This document shows positions 45,931 through 57,290 of a DNA stretch of 64,000 bases, one piece after another. Under the pieces are notes generated by a model. That model saw nothing but the letters and a program-made list of their open reading frames with translations. It did not search any database and had not been told where the DNA came from. Both the position numbers and the translations under genes were made by a program. The DNA is from Eopsaltria australis (lineage: Eukaryota; Chordata; Aves; Passeriformes; Petroicidae), in the NCBI GenBank assembly GCA_034509425.1, contig JAVTVJ010000536.1:124001-188000 (forward strand). Direction: 5' to 3'. Numbering within the stretch: position 1 is the first letter of the stretch; each line of letters opens with the position of its first letter.

Positions 45931-47548
45931 TGTCCTGGGTTAGGCAGGAGGGGGTCAAAATCTAAGAAGTGACCTATGCTACAGGAAGGGATATAACTTC
46001 ATTCCTGGAAGAGAGAGACAGCACCTAGGTAGTTTTAAGGACTGATGTGTAGGTGAACCAATTAAAAAGTTAATCCACCTTCGGGGGGAAAAAACATATA
46101 TGAGCAGAGACTCTCTGAGCCTCTTCTTCTTTTGACCGGCTGTTGTGTAGAGAAGAGCATCTCCTGCTTCTCTCGCTAGTAAGGCCCTCCCCCCCCCCAC
46201 TCCTTCCAAAGGAGAGAGGTGGGGGGAGGGGGAGGGAAGTTTATGGCAGCCTGCCGCTGTAGCCAGGAATGGGGGAGGAAACGGCTGGAATTTTCAGCAG
46301 ATACAGCTCAGCCAGTATGTCAGCTACACGAGACAGGGCCAGGCCCCTGCTCCGGGCCAGGCAAATACCGGGCTGGCTCCATCCAGCTCGGGCCAGGACC
46401 TGCCTTGTTACCTCGGGCCCAGATGGCCCCACCAGGCTGAGACAGCTCCGCAGAGCCAGGCACAGAAACTCTGAGAGCTTCTGCCATCCAGCTTGGACCT
46501 TTTCAAACAGCCCGGCAGGGAGCACGTGATCGTCACACTGCCAGAGAGAGAAAGAGATTAACGCTATTCATGCCTGGATTAAACTTGCAGACACCCATCC
46601 TTCCCTGCACAGAGAGAGGAACGAGTGAAGACATCTACATAAATGCAGCACAGGGACTTTACAGTCAGGGAGAAAAGCAGAACTGATACCTAGAGGGAAG
46701 AGCATGAGAAGTGCTTCAAGAGTGAAATTGAAAACTCTTTTGAAGAACTATGGTTGGGGACTGAGCTAATAAATTCCCTGTAATATATGAAGACATAGTC
46801 CAAAGGGGGATGTGAGGTTCTAATTGCAGACAATGAACTGAAATACCTAAGTACAGACAAGTAAGTGTTGAAAAAAGTACAGCCTGATGAAAAACTTGAA
46901 CCAAGAGAGAGGAGAGGCTGTGACCCAGAGCCCTGGTCCCAGGGAGAATGCTAGAGAACCTGAGTTGTCAGGAGAACCTGTGTTGCTAAGCACAGAAGAA
47001 GGGATTTTCTTTGTTGCTGCAATTGAACTGGGCATCCTTAAAACAGGTACCCTGTGGACTGTTCATAACCCACCATAGTGGCTGTGGGAAAGCTACAGAT
47101 GTGGGAGGGATCCACCATTAAGCTAGTCTTTCTTCCAGGCGGCGGCTGATGGTGAGGCAGAAGACCCATAAAAACTGTATTTTTCTTACAGAAAATCCAT
47201 AGTGTAAGCAAAAGAGACTTCTCGCCCTAAATGAACTGAAACAAGAGCTATTTCTGAGGTGGTAAACTGACTAGAGGTCGAAGTGTTGTCTTTTGTATGT
47301 TGTCAGGGAGAATGAAATAGAGAAGTGGGAGAAGGAGGGGTAGTCTGAGGAGTTTGTTCTAGTTTTTCTTGGTTTCTTTTTCTTCCCTTTGTCTTAAGTA
47401 TATTAATAAAGTTTCTTTGTACTTTATAAAAAGTTTGAACCTGCTTTGCCTACTCCTAATCCTCATCTCACAACAAACATCAAGTAAATTTGGGTAAGTG
47501 TGCTGGCATTTAACCACAAACCTAAATAAGCGAACTGAAACCACTACA
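45931..47548 (+). mobile_element. Solo LTR, family B, inserted in the ERV RT gene
   Basis: TGTCCTGGGTTAGG... to ...CCACTACA, 1618 bp, with exact CCATG duplications (45926-45930 and 47549-47553). Sense strand plus: a TATA-like ATATATGAG near 46097 and AATAAA at 47405-47410. Opposite in orientation to its host ERV and to the family B copies at 3949 and 53460. It proves that family B moved after the Ser-primed ERV had integrated. Confidence 0.95.
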
Positions 47549-48380
47549 CCATGATTTGTTGCAGTTCCTTTTTTGTTGTGGGGGTAGATAAAGTATCCAA
47601 TTTTGTAATTGTTTCATTTGGAATTACACCTTGGCCTGCTACCCACCAAGTGCCCAAGAATTTAACCTCTTTAGAGGGTCCTTGACACTTAGTTGAGGGT
47701 ACTTCTATTCCCTCTTCATTCAGTTTATTCCATATGTTTTGTGCTGTAAGTCTTACTGCGTTTTCTTTTTCCCCCCCTACTAACACATCATCAATGTGTT
47801 GGTAAAGTTGTACTCCTTCCTGGATTTTTATTTGCTGAAGGAGTTCTGCTAAAGCGTTGTGAGCTTTAGTTGCGGAGTGTTTATATCCCTGGGGAAGACG
47901 ATTAAACGTGTATTGTGTTCCTTCCCAAGTAAATGCAAATTTGGGTTTATCTTGTTCCTGAATAGGTACCATAAAGAACATGTCCTTTATGTCTAACACT
48001 GCCATCCACTTGTGTGCTGATGCTTGCAGTGTAGCAGTGAGATTTGCAATGTTTGGGACAGCTGCAGTCAAAGGCCCTGTGTTTGCGTTAAGTCTCCGGT
48101 AATCAACTGTTAAACGCCAGCTCCCATCTGGTTTTTTCACTGGCCAGACAGGGGAGTTGTATGCAGAGTGTGTTCCAAATATGATGTCTTTCTGTTCTAA
48201 ATTTTTAATTACTTTAGTTATTCCTTGTTTGGCTGCAACCAGTATAGGGTATTGTTTGACATCACTTACAGCAGAGGCAGGTAATATTGGGGCCATTTTT
48301 AGAAGGTTGATTTTTTTTATTTTTCCCAAAGAGATTACTGCGTGAGGTTTCTGCTGACCCAAAAGACCACACAGTTCCAT
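47549..48380 (-). pseudogene. pol: Reverse transcriptase, cut by an LTR insertion
   Basis: A 278-codon open frame on the minus strand. Blocks in order: YNSPVWPVKKPDGSWRLTVD, an AVLDIKDMFF block with the first catalytic Asp, RLPQGYKHS, and the palm motif HIDDVLVGG, where His replaces the usual Tyr and both Asp remain. The frame stops at the target duplication of the inserted LTR (its last codons are read from the duplicated CCATG and LTR end) and resumes at 45930. It is also out of frame with the protease at an A-rich run near 48310. Confidence 0.9.
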
Positions 48381-48804
48381 ATGGTAACTGCCAAATTTTT
48401 CCTTGAAGGATATCGTATCCTAAAATGTTTTCTTCATGATCAGTAATTGCAAAAATATGTGAAGTCATCCGTTTTTCTCCAGGTAACCACAAACGGACTT
48501 TAGCAATATAAGCTGTGGTGCGGTTTCCATTAAAGCCAGTTAAATACATCTTTTTCTTTTCAAAATTTAAGTTTAATTTTGCAGCCTCCGCGAGAGTGAT
48601 TAGAGAAATTTGGGCTCTGGTATCAATTAGGAATTTTAAAGGATTTCTTTGGTGTCCCACTGGTAAATATACATAAGGGCTAACCTCGTTAGAGATGCAT
48701 TGGTATGCAGGTATGCACTGAGATAGCTGCCCTAATGGCTTCTCAGCGTCTATCAGTTTTCCTGTGTTGCAAAAGGATTGGGACCGATCCTTTTTTCCTG
48801 TCAA
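48381..48804 (-). pseudogene. pro: Retroviral protease remnant
   Basis: Minus-strand frame with FLIDTRAQISLI where a retroviral protease has DTGA: the Gly after the catalytic Asp-Thr is Arg. The ILGYDIL block near the C-terminus is kept. The frame overlaps the start of RT by about 120 bp; a frameshift lies in an A-rich run there. Activity would be unlikely with the Gly-to-Arg change. Confidence 0.82.
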
Positions 48805-50275
48805 GTGTTTGTCTTGTCTGCCGTTTTCCCCTTTGCCTTTTCCATAGCTTGGATTAACTCTGATATCACAGTGTTAGACTGCTTTTTTAAGGCAGATCTG
48901 GGTATTCCCAGGGCTATAGCAGTCCTCCACAACTCATTCCTTATTTTCTCTATGGGGATTAATTTGGCTAGGGTTTTCCTTTTTCTCAGGTGTGTTACGT
49001 TTAACAGCTCTCACCCGTCGTTCGTGGACTTTCCGCACTTCGGTGTTTGGACCCTTTTCTTGTATGTCCCAGCCTATTTCTTTTGCATGGGTTGCTATTT
49101 CCTGAGAGAGATCTGCCCAGGTCGGGATCGGTCTCTGCGGAGCTTGTGGATTGCATAAGGCTCTGTTATAGGCTATGTCATTTCTGATCTCATTTCGTTT
49201 CCCCACTAAATAATTTTTTAATACAGATGGGGCTCCTCTAATGAGGGGTCTCATTCTTTCAGGATCTACCTCTGCAGAGATTGGGATATCTCTGTTTGCA
49301 CGATCGTGCATAGCCTACATACAGGCAGCTTTTGTTACTGCGACATTGACCTCATCTACTGAGTGCATAGGAATTAAGGCTGGTTCTCCCCTTTCCATGC
49401 TATTTATTCTGCCTGCCCAGTAGGCAACTCTGCTGGTAATAGAGTGGGGTTCATTGGGGGGCTGCGGCCCATGGTGTAAAAATACACCTGCACCCCAGAA
49501 ACCATAGCTTTCTGCTCCATCTAATAATACATCGTCTCCCCCTGAGAAACAAACTCACCACAGGTATTCAGTTTCAGTTTCTCCTGTTTGTCTTTTGTAT
49601 TTTTCTCGGAGGTTTGCCATTTGCAGAGGATCCCATGGGGAGGTTTTGGTTACGTTTCACCTCTGACCACCCTGGGGTCCTTCAGAAACCTCAGTTTTTA
49701 TTATGGGATTCATTTTGAATTCTGAATCTTCTTCCTCTTTGAGAGATAGAATTTCCATGCTATCATCAGAATCCAAATTAATGCTTTCATTATCATTTTA
49801 ATCAGAGCTTTCCCAGATATCACCATTCCAGTCTTCAGGTGATGTTATTAATTTTTTAACCTTTTTAACATCCACAGGTTTGGGAGCATATAACAATGTC
49901 AATTCTAATTTCTCCTCTAATGCCTTTGCATTTTCTTTAGATTCTTTTAATTCTTGTTTTACTTGGTTGTATTGACATTGTAGGTATAATTTTGCCAATT
50001 TTAATTTTTGTATTTCATTCACCAATTTATCATTTTCTTTTATCATTTCTTCCCTGCATTTCCAAGCAGAGTTTAAACATAGTGCAAGGGCATGACAGAT
50101 AATTCCCTTTCCTTTTGCATCTTTTAGTGAACCCCACTTTTTATTGATTTTATCTTTTATATTACTCCATTGAAACCAGTTATCCGTTGGCCACGGGTCA
50201 TCAGTTTCTGTGTGAACACTGCCTCCACAAATAGTCTGCTAAGTCTTTAGTCTGAAGTTTTGAATCACATGCCAT
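48805..50275 (-). pseudogene. gag: Gag, multiply broken
   Basis: Starts at ATG 50275, one base past the primer site. A frameshift near 50220 is followed by an acidic/Trp-rich part, then a Lys-Glu-Leu-rich coiled coil (about 50046-49900: KENDKLVNEIQKLKLAKL), then capsid-like segments around 49640-49400 and 49311-48934. In-frame stops are seen near 49800, 49655, 49560 and 49318, and another follows 48934. A zinc knuckle is not visible. The frame is shared with the protease downstream, with stops between, so gag-pro may have been a read-through product. Confidence 0.72.
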
Positions 50276-50276
50276 T

Positions 50277-50294
50277 ACCCTGCTTGCTGTGCCA
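50277..50294 (-). promoter_or_regulatory. Primer-binding site, tRNA-Ser-like
   Basis: On the minus strand TGGCACAGCAAGCAGGGT starts 4 bases after the LTR. It equals the complement of a tRNA-Ser 3' end except at two places where CG has become CA, the usual decay of methylated CpG. Confidence 0.75.
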
Positions 50295-50298
50295 AAAT

Positions 50299-50993
50299 TG
50301 TCACGAATGGATGTGGGAGTTAAAATCGGTCCTTGCCTCCTGCCCAGGCCTTGGCAGTAAGTAGTAACCTTATTGAGGCAGCCAGCACCCCAAAACCCAC
50401 TCTCGTGTATAAGTTCTTTTAATGTGACTGATTCTATTATAGAATGAATCATTTATTAATAGACGGGGAAACTAACAGATATAAGACTTAAACAAATACT
50501 ACACAAGAATAAAACAAAAAGAAAGACTACTAGTAGTTTAATATATACAGTGCACGAGAATGGTACCTTTTTCAGTTACAGCTAGCGAAGAAATAGTATA
50601 AGCTTAGGATTCAATGTATCTTACCATCTAATTTGTTGGTGCAGCACATCGAGATCCTTTCCCTTAATCCCTGGGGAATTAACCACGAAGCCTGTGTCCA
50701 GGCTTTGGGGAGAAGCTTCAAACACTTTTAGGGTGTGAGAGACTTCTGCCCCAGTGCTAGCTCGTGTATCTTTTATAGTGTAAAACCATGACTCTCTAGT
50801 CAGTAATATTTCTTTTATCTCTCCTTCCATCAGCTCTGCAGACTAAGATGTTAATTCTTAGCTGAGGCTTGAGCCCTCTGGCACCAGAGATTACCCCTGC
50901 TGGGCCTTCCTGCCCTTGGGTTATCTCTTTATGCACCCGTTATCTGTGGCACACAGGAGGAGGAGGATGTAGTGGGGTAGACGTCCTGCCACA
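50299..50993 (-). repeat. 5' LTR of the Ser-primed ERV
   Basis: Full-length 695-bp LTR, TGTCACGAATGG... to ...TGCCACA on the plus strand, sense minus, matching the solo LTR at 12769-13458. Confidence 0.92.
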
Positions 50994-51266
50994 ATCCACC
51001 CCGTGACTTAGAGTCACTGGTTTTATCTCATGGAGTGATAGTGCAGGTATCTCTTGCCTCCATGCTATAAAAAGCATACACTTTCATATATATATGTGCA
51101 TTATCTTTGAGTATTTTTGATATACATTGTTTTCCTAGGTTGTACTATTTCTTCAAAAGATGTTCTATTAACATTGATAAGGAGCACTTGTTGTTTTCAG
51201 TTCATGTAACACCAGTTATCTGTGGCACACAGGAGGAGGAGGTAGTGGAGTAGACGTCCTGCCACA
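50994..51266 (-). repeat. Extra internal tail and LTR stub outside the 5' LTR
   Basis: 50994-51211 repeats the ERV internal 3' end found at 41329-41561. 51212-51266 repeats about 55 bp of the LTR's sense 5' end (ends GCCACA). On the minus strand the order is LTR start, internal 3' tail, then full LTR: what a tandem provirus with a deletion would leave. Confidence 0.85.
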
Positions 51267-52585
51267 CGTCTAGTGGTGGTTACTCATAAATTGCTGTTAA
51301 TTAAAATAGGGACGACATTAACAGAATGATTTAAGGGAATATGACTATTTTCAGGATTAGATCTTTAAAGTTTATTCACTAAAACCTTTGGAATGATGAG
51401 CAGTTTCTTAAAATACATGATAATGCAATACTCACGGATCATTTTAAATTTAAAACAAAACTTTAAAAAGTAGTAGATATTACACGCTGTTTTTTTTTTC
51501 TTTTTTTTTTTTTTTTTTTTTTAGTATACCCTTTGCATCAGAGAGTAAATTCAAATTAGACTAACCTAGACTGCTTTCTCTGTTTGGCCTTTGTGACTGA
51601 TCTCATAGCCTCCTGTGATCTGAGCTTTAAGAAACTATGATAATGAGGTCATATTAGGATCTTCTGAGTATTTTGCTAATATCAAACTGATTTTTCCATA
51701 CATTCTCTTTTTTATTTCTTTATAATTAAGTATAGTGTTGAACTGTGAATTTTAACAAGACACAGTATAAAATCAGAATTGCTAAGGCATTACATTTCTG
51801 CATTCATTGATTTAGTAGATGCCCAGTTTTCATCTATAGATAATACAGAGACCCTACAGGCAAAAAAAAAAAAAAAAGATAATTCAAGAGATGGATAGGA
51901 ATATTTTGAGTCTCAACTCAAAATGTCAAAAAGCCTTGCTGGGCTGGTGTTCTTTGGCCTTTCTCTTTCCCAGGCAGTGTGTATGTCTATATGTAGTCTT
52001 TATATCATGCATATGTTACATTTTTTCACCATTTTATATTGATAGTCAGAAACATTTTGGGGTTTGCACCATATCACTATGGTATGAAAGAATATTTCTG
52101 TGCTCTTTCTTTAGAAATGGTGAGATTTATCTCAGTTAATTTTGGCCACCCAAGGGTCACACAGGTTCTGCTAATTTTGTGTGAGGTAATGAAGATAGAT
52201 AAGCTTACATTTTGTTTGGGATTTATTTTATCAAGCTTCAGGTGTTTGCAATTTTGATGCCTTTATATGAGTTAGGTCCTCAGGTTTCCATTACAGTCAG
52301 GCTAATTCTAGTTGGAAGTCAATGGAGTTAATGACAAGCTTTAGATAAACCTCCACTGTGAGCACTTCTTTTAACATTGGTAGAAAATACCAGTATTTTG
52401 TTCTAACACCCGTGTTTGACAGATAATTGCCAATTCAGAATCACATTTAAGTTTCTACTGAGTTTTTCACAGAGACATAAAAGTGATAGTTGTTTTTCCC
52501 TAGTGGTTTCTTTACCCGGCTTTTTGGCTGCTTCTAAGTAACAACATATGGTGCTGTATTTGACTTTTAACTGTCATGGGGGTAA
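51267..52585. other. Non-coding stretch, no gene seen
   Basis: AT-rich sequence with T-runs at about 51490-51523 and an A-run at 51861-51877. No coding evidence. Confidence 0.55.
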
Positions 52586-52590
52586 GTGGG

Positions 52591-53237
52591 TGTCAGAGAC
52601 TGGAAAAACTGATGTCTCAAGACATTTTGGGATGCATGCTTGTGTGGGAGGGGGCAGGTGGGTCCTTGCCCGGGCACCCACCCCCAGTCTGGCAGAGCTG
52701 CCAATCACTGGCACACCAGAGGCAGTGCCCCACTCTCACCAACCCAGCTCCTGAGTGGCCGAATGACCAGAAGTCCCACCTGGGGGGAGGATCCATGGAG
52801 GCCCAGGGGGTTTTAAGGTTGAGTATGAGACAAGCATGTGCTTTGACCCACCTTCTGTCTGGAGTTTCTCTTTGGTCACTGCTGGAACTGAGGAGATGGT
52901 AGCTATATTTTTGGTTTTCTATGTATTTTCTGTTTTCTAATTCCCTTTTCTTGGGACATTTTGGGTAACAGCACATCAAATGGGTTTAAAGCTTTCTAAC
53001 TTAACATTGAATAGGTTTCAAGTTTGCTAAGTTGAATGGGCCAAATTAATGCTAAGTGTTTTATGTTGATTTGATGTTATACTAAACCTTTTGCCAAAGT
53101 TCCTTGGTTTTCTATATTTTTGCCAGTAAAGTAGTTTTGACCTCTTGAGAACATCTGGTCAGTATTTCTCTCGTGTGTTTAACCCAGAGTACAGGAACCT
53201 CGGTAAACCCCTTACATTTAAATGTTGAGGTGTTACA
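52591..53237 (+). mobile_element. Solo LTR (TGTCAGAGACTG family)
   Basis: A 647-bp insert from TGTCAGAGACTGG to GTGTTACA with exact GTGGG duplications (52586-52590 and 53238-53242). It shares its first bases with the LTR at 60287-61140 but otherwise differs, so the two are at most distant relatives. Orientation follows that shared start. AGTAAA near 53127 may serve for poly(A). Confidence 0.85.
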
Positions 53238-53459
53238 GTGGGTTAAGTACTGGGTAATTCCCCTTCACTTAGCAGGATCACCCAAACTCCAGGAGCCCTC
53301 ATGTTTTGGAGATGCAATTGCCAAGGCACTGAGAGCACTCCTCAAGAGAGTTCAAACTGCCAGGCTCTTGAAAGTAAGTAGTTTTTCTGCATGACCTTAT
53401 GTGGTGTGTTACCTTGGCTGCCACCTACACACCCTCCACCTGCTTGCTCATTTTCCCCT

Positions 53460-55066
53460 TGTAGTGGTTTCAGTTCGCCTATTCAGGTTTGTGGCTAAAT
53501 GCCAGCACACTTACCTAAATTTACTTGATTGCTTGTTGTGAGATAAGGATTAGGAGTAGGCAAAGCAGGCTCAAACTTTATAAAGTACAAAGAAGTTTTA
53601 TTAATATATCTAAGACAAAGGGAAAAAAGAAAAAAAAAAACCCAAGAAAAACCAGAACAAACTCCCCAGACCACCCCTCCTTCCTCCACCTCTCTATTTC
53701 ATTCTCCCTGACAACATACAAAAGACAACACTTTGACCTCCAGTCAGTTTACCACCTCAGAAACAGCTCTTGTTCCAGTTCATTTAGGGAGAGAAGTTTC
53801 TTTTGCTTACACCATGGTGGATTTTCTGTAAGAAAATACAGTTTTTATGGGTCTTCTGCCTCACCATTAACTGCCGCCGCGGAGCAAAGTCACTTAATGG
53901 TGGATCTCTCCCACACCAGCCTTCCCACAGCCACTTGGGTGGGTTATGAACAGTCTACAGGGTACTTGTTTTAAGGATGCTTAGTTCAATTGCAGCAACA
54001 AGAAAATCCCTTCTTCTGTGCTTAGCAGCACAGGTTCTCCTGACATCTCAGGTTCTCTAGCATTCTCCCCGGGACCAGGGCTCTGGGTCACAGCCTCTCC
54101 TCTCTCTTGGTTCTAGTTTCTCATCAGGCTGTACTTTTTCAACACTTACTTGTCTGTACTTAGGTATTTCAGTTCATTGGCTGCAATAAGAACCTCACAT
54201 CCCCCTTTGGACTATATTTTCATATATTACAGAGAATTTATTAGCTCAGTTCTTAACCATGGTTCTCTAAAAGAGTTTTCAGTTTCACTTTTGAAGCAAC
54301 TTCCCATGCACTCCTTTTTTAGTATCAGTTCTGCTTTCCTCACTGACTGTAAAGTCTCTGCGCTGCACTATGTAGATGTCCTCACTCGTTCCTCTCTCTG
54401 CGAGGAAGGATGGGTGTCTGTGAGTTTAGTTCAGGCATGGAGAGAGTTAATCTCTGTCTCTCTCTCCGGCAGTGTGAGGATCACGTGCTCTTTGCCGGGT
54501 TGTTTGAACAGGCCCGAGCTGGATGCCAGACGCTCTCAAGAGTCTCTGCTTGGCTCTGCCAAGCCGGCTCGGCTTGGTAGGGCCATCTGGGCCCGGGGTG
54601 ACAGGGCAGGGCCTGGCCCGAGCTGGATGGAGTCCGGCCCGGTCCTTGCCTAGCCCGGCTCTCTCTCTCGTGTAGCTGGCACACCGGCTGAGCTGTATCT
54701 GCTGAGCATTCCAATCGTTTCCTCCCCCATGCCTGCCCGGCTGCAGCAGCATGGCTGCCGTAAAACCTCCCTTCCCCCCCCATCCCTCCTTTGGAAGGCG
54801 GTGGGGGGGGGCCTTACCAGCGAGAGAAGCAGGAGCTGCTCCTCTCTACACAGCAGCAGCAGGTCCAAAGAGGAAGAGCTTCAGAGAGTCTCTGCTTATA
54901 TATGGTTTTTTTCCTTGAAGGCGGATCACTTTTTAATTGGTTTACCTACTTATCAATCCTTAAAACTACGTGATTATTGGCTCTCTCTCGCAGGAAGGAA
55001 GTTGTATTCCTTCCTGCAGCACAGATCACTTCCTAGATTTTGACCCTTCTGGCTTAACCCAGGACA
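53460..55066 (-). mobile_element. Solo LTR, family B
   Basis: A 1607-bp LTR, TGTAGTGGTTTCAG... to ...CCCAGGACA on the plus strand, with exact CCCCT duplications (53455-53459 and 55067-55071). Sense strand minus; AATAAA in the reverse complement near 53601-53606. Very close to 3949-5589. The longish open frames inside (for example over 54150-54653) are shadows of the GC-rich LTR. Confidence 0.94.
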
Positions 55067-55071
55067 CCCCT

Positions 55072-55690
55072 GTAGCAGGGGGAAAGCAAATGTGAGGAAA
55101 AGTCATCGGTCAAGGTAAAGACAGCTTAATATTTAAAGGAGGAATAAAACCCAACCAAATCCAAATGATATAAAGGATCATCTCCCACCACCATACCAAT
55201 GCCCAGTCAGTCTCTGAGTAATAGCTACTTTGAAAAAATTCCCCCTTGCAAACCCCACACCTGCCCCGTTTTTTTTATACCTTATGTCATACAGTATGGA
55301 TTATCACTTTGGTCAGCTTGGGCCAGCTCTTCCAGCTGTGTTCCCTCCCAACCTCTTGCCTATCTCCAGACTACTGGTGGCAGAGTAAGAAACTTATAAA
55401 CCCTTTACTCAGCAATAACTAAAACACTGGTGTGCAACTAACTGACTGTCTTGGTCAGACTCTAAAAGACAACACCAAGCCAGACTGAACCAGTATACAT
55501 TAAATGAAATTATGAATGAAAGCACTATGTGTGATTCAGGTACATAAGCACATGCATTTAGTGTCATGACTGACAGACTTAACCAAAGATTTTCAGAAGA
55601 TGCTTGGCCTTTGTAGTGACATACTCCAGGTACATGGTGCTGTAGGACATCTCTGTTTATCCAAATTTGAATTCCACCCATGATTGTTAT
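55072..55690. mobile_element. Old bird ERV LTR fragment (tentative)
   Basis: GTAGCAGGGGGAAAGCAA, a GGTCAGCTTGGGCCAGCT block (about 55313) and GCAATAACTAAAAC (about 55411) recall a common diverged bird LTR. Borders and orientation are not determined. A related piece seems to lie at 57055-57290. Confidence 0.4.
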
Positions 55691-57054
55691 GACGCTGAAA
55701 CAACTAATTTAGAACATTTTATCATTAAGGGAAAGTTTTTGCTTAAGTAATAGGAATGCACTAAGCCCTAGCAGGCAATTTTCAAATAGACTTTCTCACT
55801 TCAGTGTGAAAGAACTTACAAAACTCAAATTTCTGGGTACTGAGTTTCAGCTACAGTGAATTATCATATCATTTAGAAGACACATATACTAGGACTAGAG
55901 ACAAAAGCAAGGAAGTTAATAAGATTTCATTTTATGGCTCCTGTGTCTTCTCAGCACTATATTCATTATAATAGAGAAAATAGAGTGACATTTGACTAAA
56001 TCTGGAAGCCAACATCAGTACATCTTATGCAGATAAGATGTAGTTATGGTCAATCCATTAAAAGAAGAAATTCTAAATGTACCATACAGGTCAGTAAAAA
56101 GACAACATTTATGGAGCAATTTCTTTAAAAAAATATTTTCAGTACATACAAATAGAAAAGAAACAATTGTTATGCTATCTCAAATAGACCCTATTGCAAA
56201 TCTCAGAGATGGGACTGAAAATATTCTTGGGAAAGCTGATGAGTAGCTTTGCAATACAAAAAGCAAAAATAGTTTTGTTATTCAGAACTGATGTGACAGT
56301 CTTTTCTTAGTCTATATCTAGCAGTAAAATTTTGGTGCTTATTTGATTTTGCAATGGGAAATGCAACTAGGTCACAGGATATAAAATTTCACTTACTCTT
56401 ATCTTAAACGAGTAATATGTGTTTGATGGAAGTACATCTTCCAGAGAGAAATCCAGTTTTCACCTGAAGACACCAAGATATGAAAATTGTGCTTGTTCCT
56501 CTTTGTGATATATTCTAACAAGTAACTGTTCTAAGTGTTTCTTGAATTTATCTGAGTTTTTTTTTTTTTTTCCTAGTTAATGTTCTTGTCTATGTGTCTT
56601 GGCTAGATAAAAAAAAACTCTTGTAGTACATGGCTACTCTTTCTTGTGAAAATGCTTATGCACCTAATTGAGTTACCAGGTCTGGTTGTTTTATTACAAG
56701 ATAAATTCTCTTTTAATAATGACAATATTTTCTTTTTAAGAATGGCAACAGCACAGCTGTACACAATTCCAATAGTAGTGTCACACATGCTAAATCCAAA
56801 CATCACCTTACTTCCCTCATTTATCCCTTTGTGAATGGTACTAGTCCTTTTTGCAAAGTCATTGTGTATCATTACTCTGTTTTAATCTCTTTTCCTGCTA
56901 AATCCTTTCTGGACTCTGGTGCAAATGATGCAATTTTCATTCTGTGTCTGTGGTTTCATTCCTGGTCCAGGCTTCTCCCCTTTTGCCCATGTCAAAATGA
57001 ATTTGTTGGCAAGGATCCAGAATGCTGCTGTGTCTAACTATCCTATAATAATGT
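55691..57054. other. Non-coding stretch, no gene seen
   Basis: AT-rich, with a T-run at about 56559-56572. No gene recognised. Confidence 0.5.
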
Positions 57055-57290
57055 TAAAAATACCTATAATTCTGTGCTCCCTCCAAGCTCTTGCCCACCC
57101 CAAGACCACTCACAGGGAGAGAGGGTGGAATGTGTAGAGTATGAAACAGAGAAACCCTTGATGCTGTGCACTATTCTTCAAAAACATTGGTTTGTTGTCC
57201 ACACTGCTTCAGTTACAAAGCACAGAACTATATGAGCTGCTATGAAGAAAATTACACCAACCCAAGAAAACCCAGTACAACCAGTTACTC
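57055..57290. mobile_element. Second old LTR-like fragment (tentative)
   Basis: A GAGCTGCTATGAAGAAAATT block (about 57234) and the CCCAAGCTCTTGCCCACCCC-type text before it resemble the same diverged bird LTR as 55072-55690. Weak, memory-based call. Confidence 0.35.

Larger units (their letters stand above)
40485..51266 (-). mobile_element. Rearranged minus-strand ERV with gag, pro, pol and env remnants (Ser-type primer site)
   Basis: Reading down from 51266 on the minus strand: LTR stub, a copy of the internal 3' tail, full LTR, primer site, gag, protease, RT (split by a solo LTR at 45931-47548), RNase H, integrase, env, internal tail, LTR, and an inverted LTR fragment. Without the inserted LTR it is about 9.2 kb. 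Env is of the gamma type (CXXC in the surface part, CX6CC in the transmembrane part), suggesting a class I virus, though I cannot place pol by tree. All genes are broken. Solo LTR 12769-13458 belongs to the same family. No outer target duplication is found, as expected after rearrangement at both ends. Confidence 0.87.
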
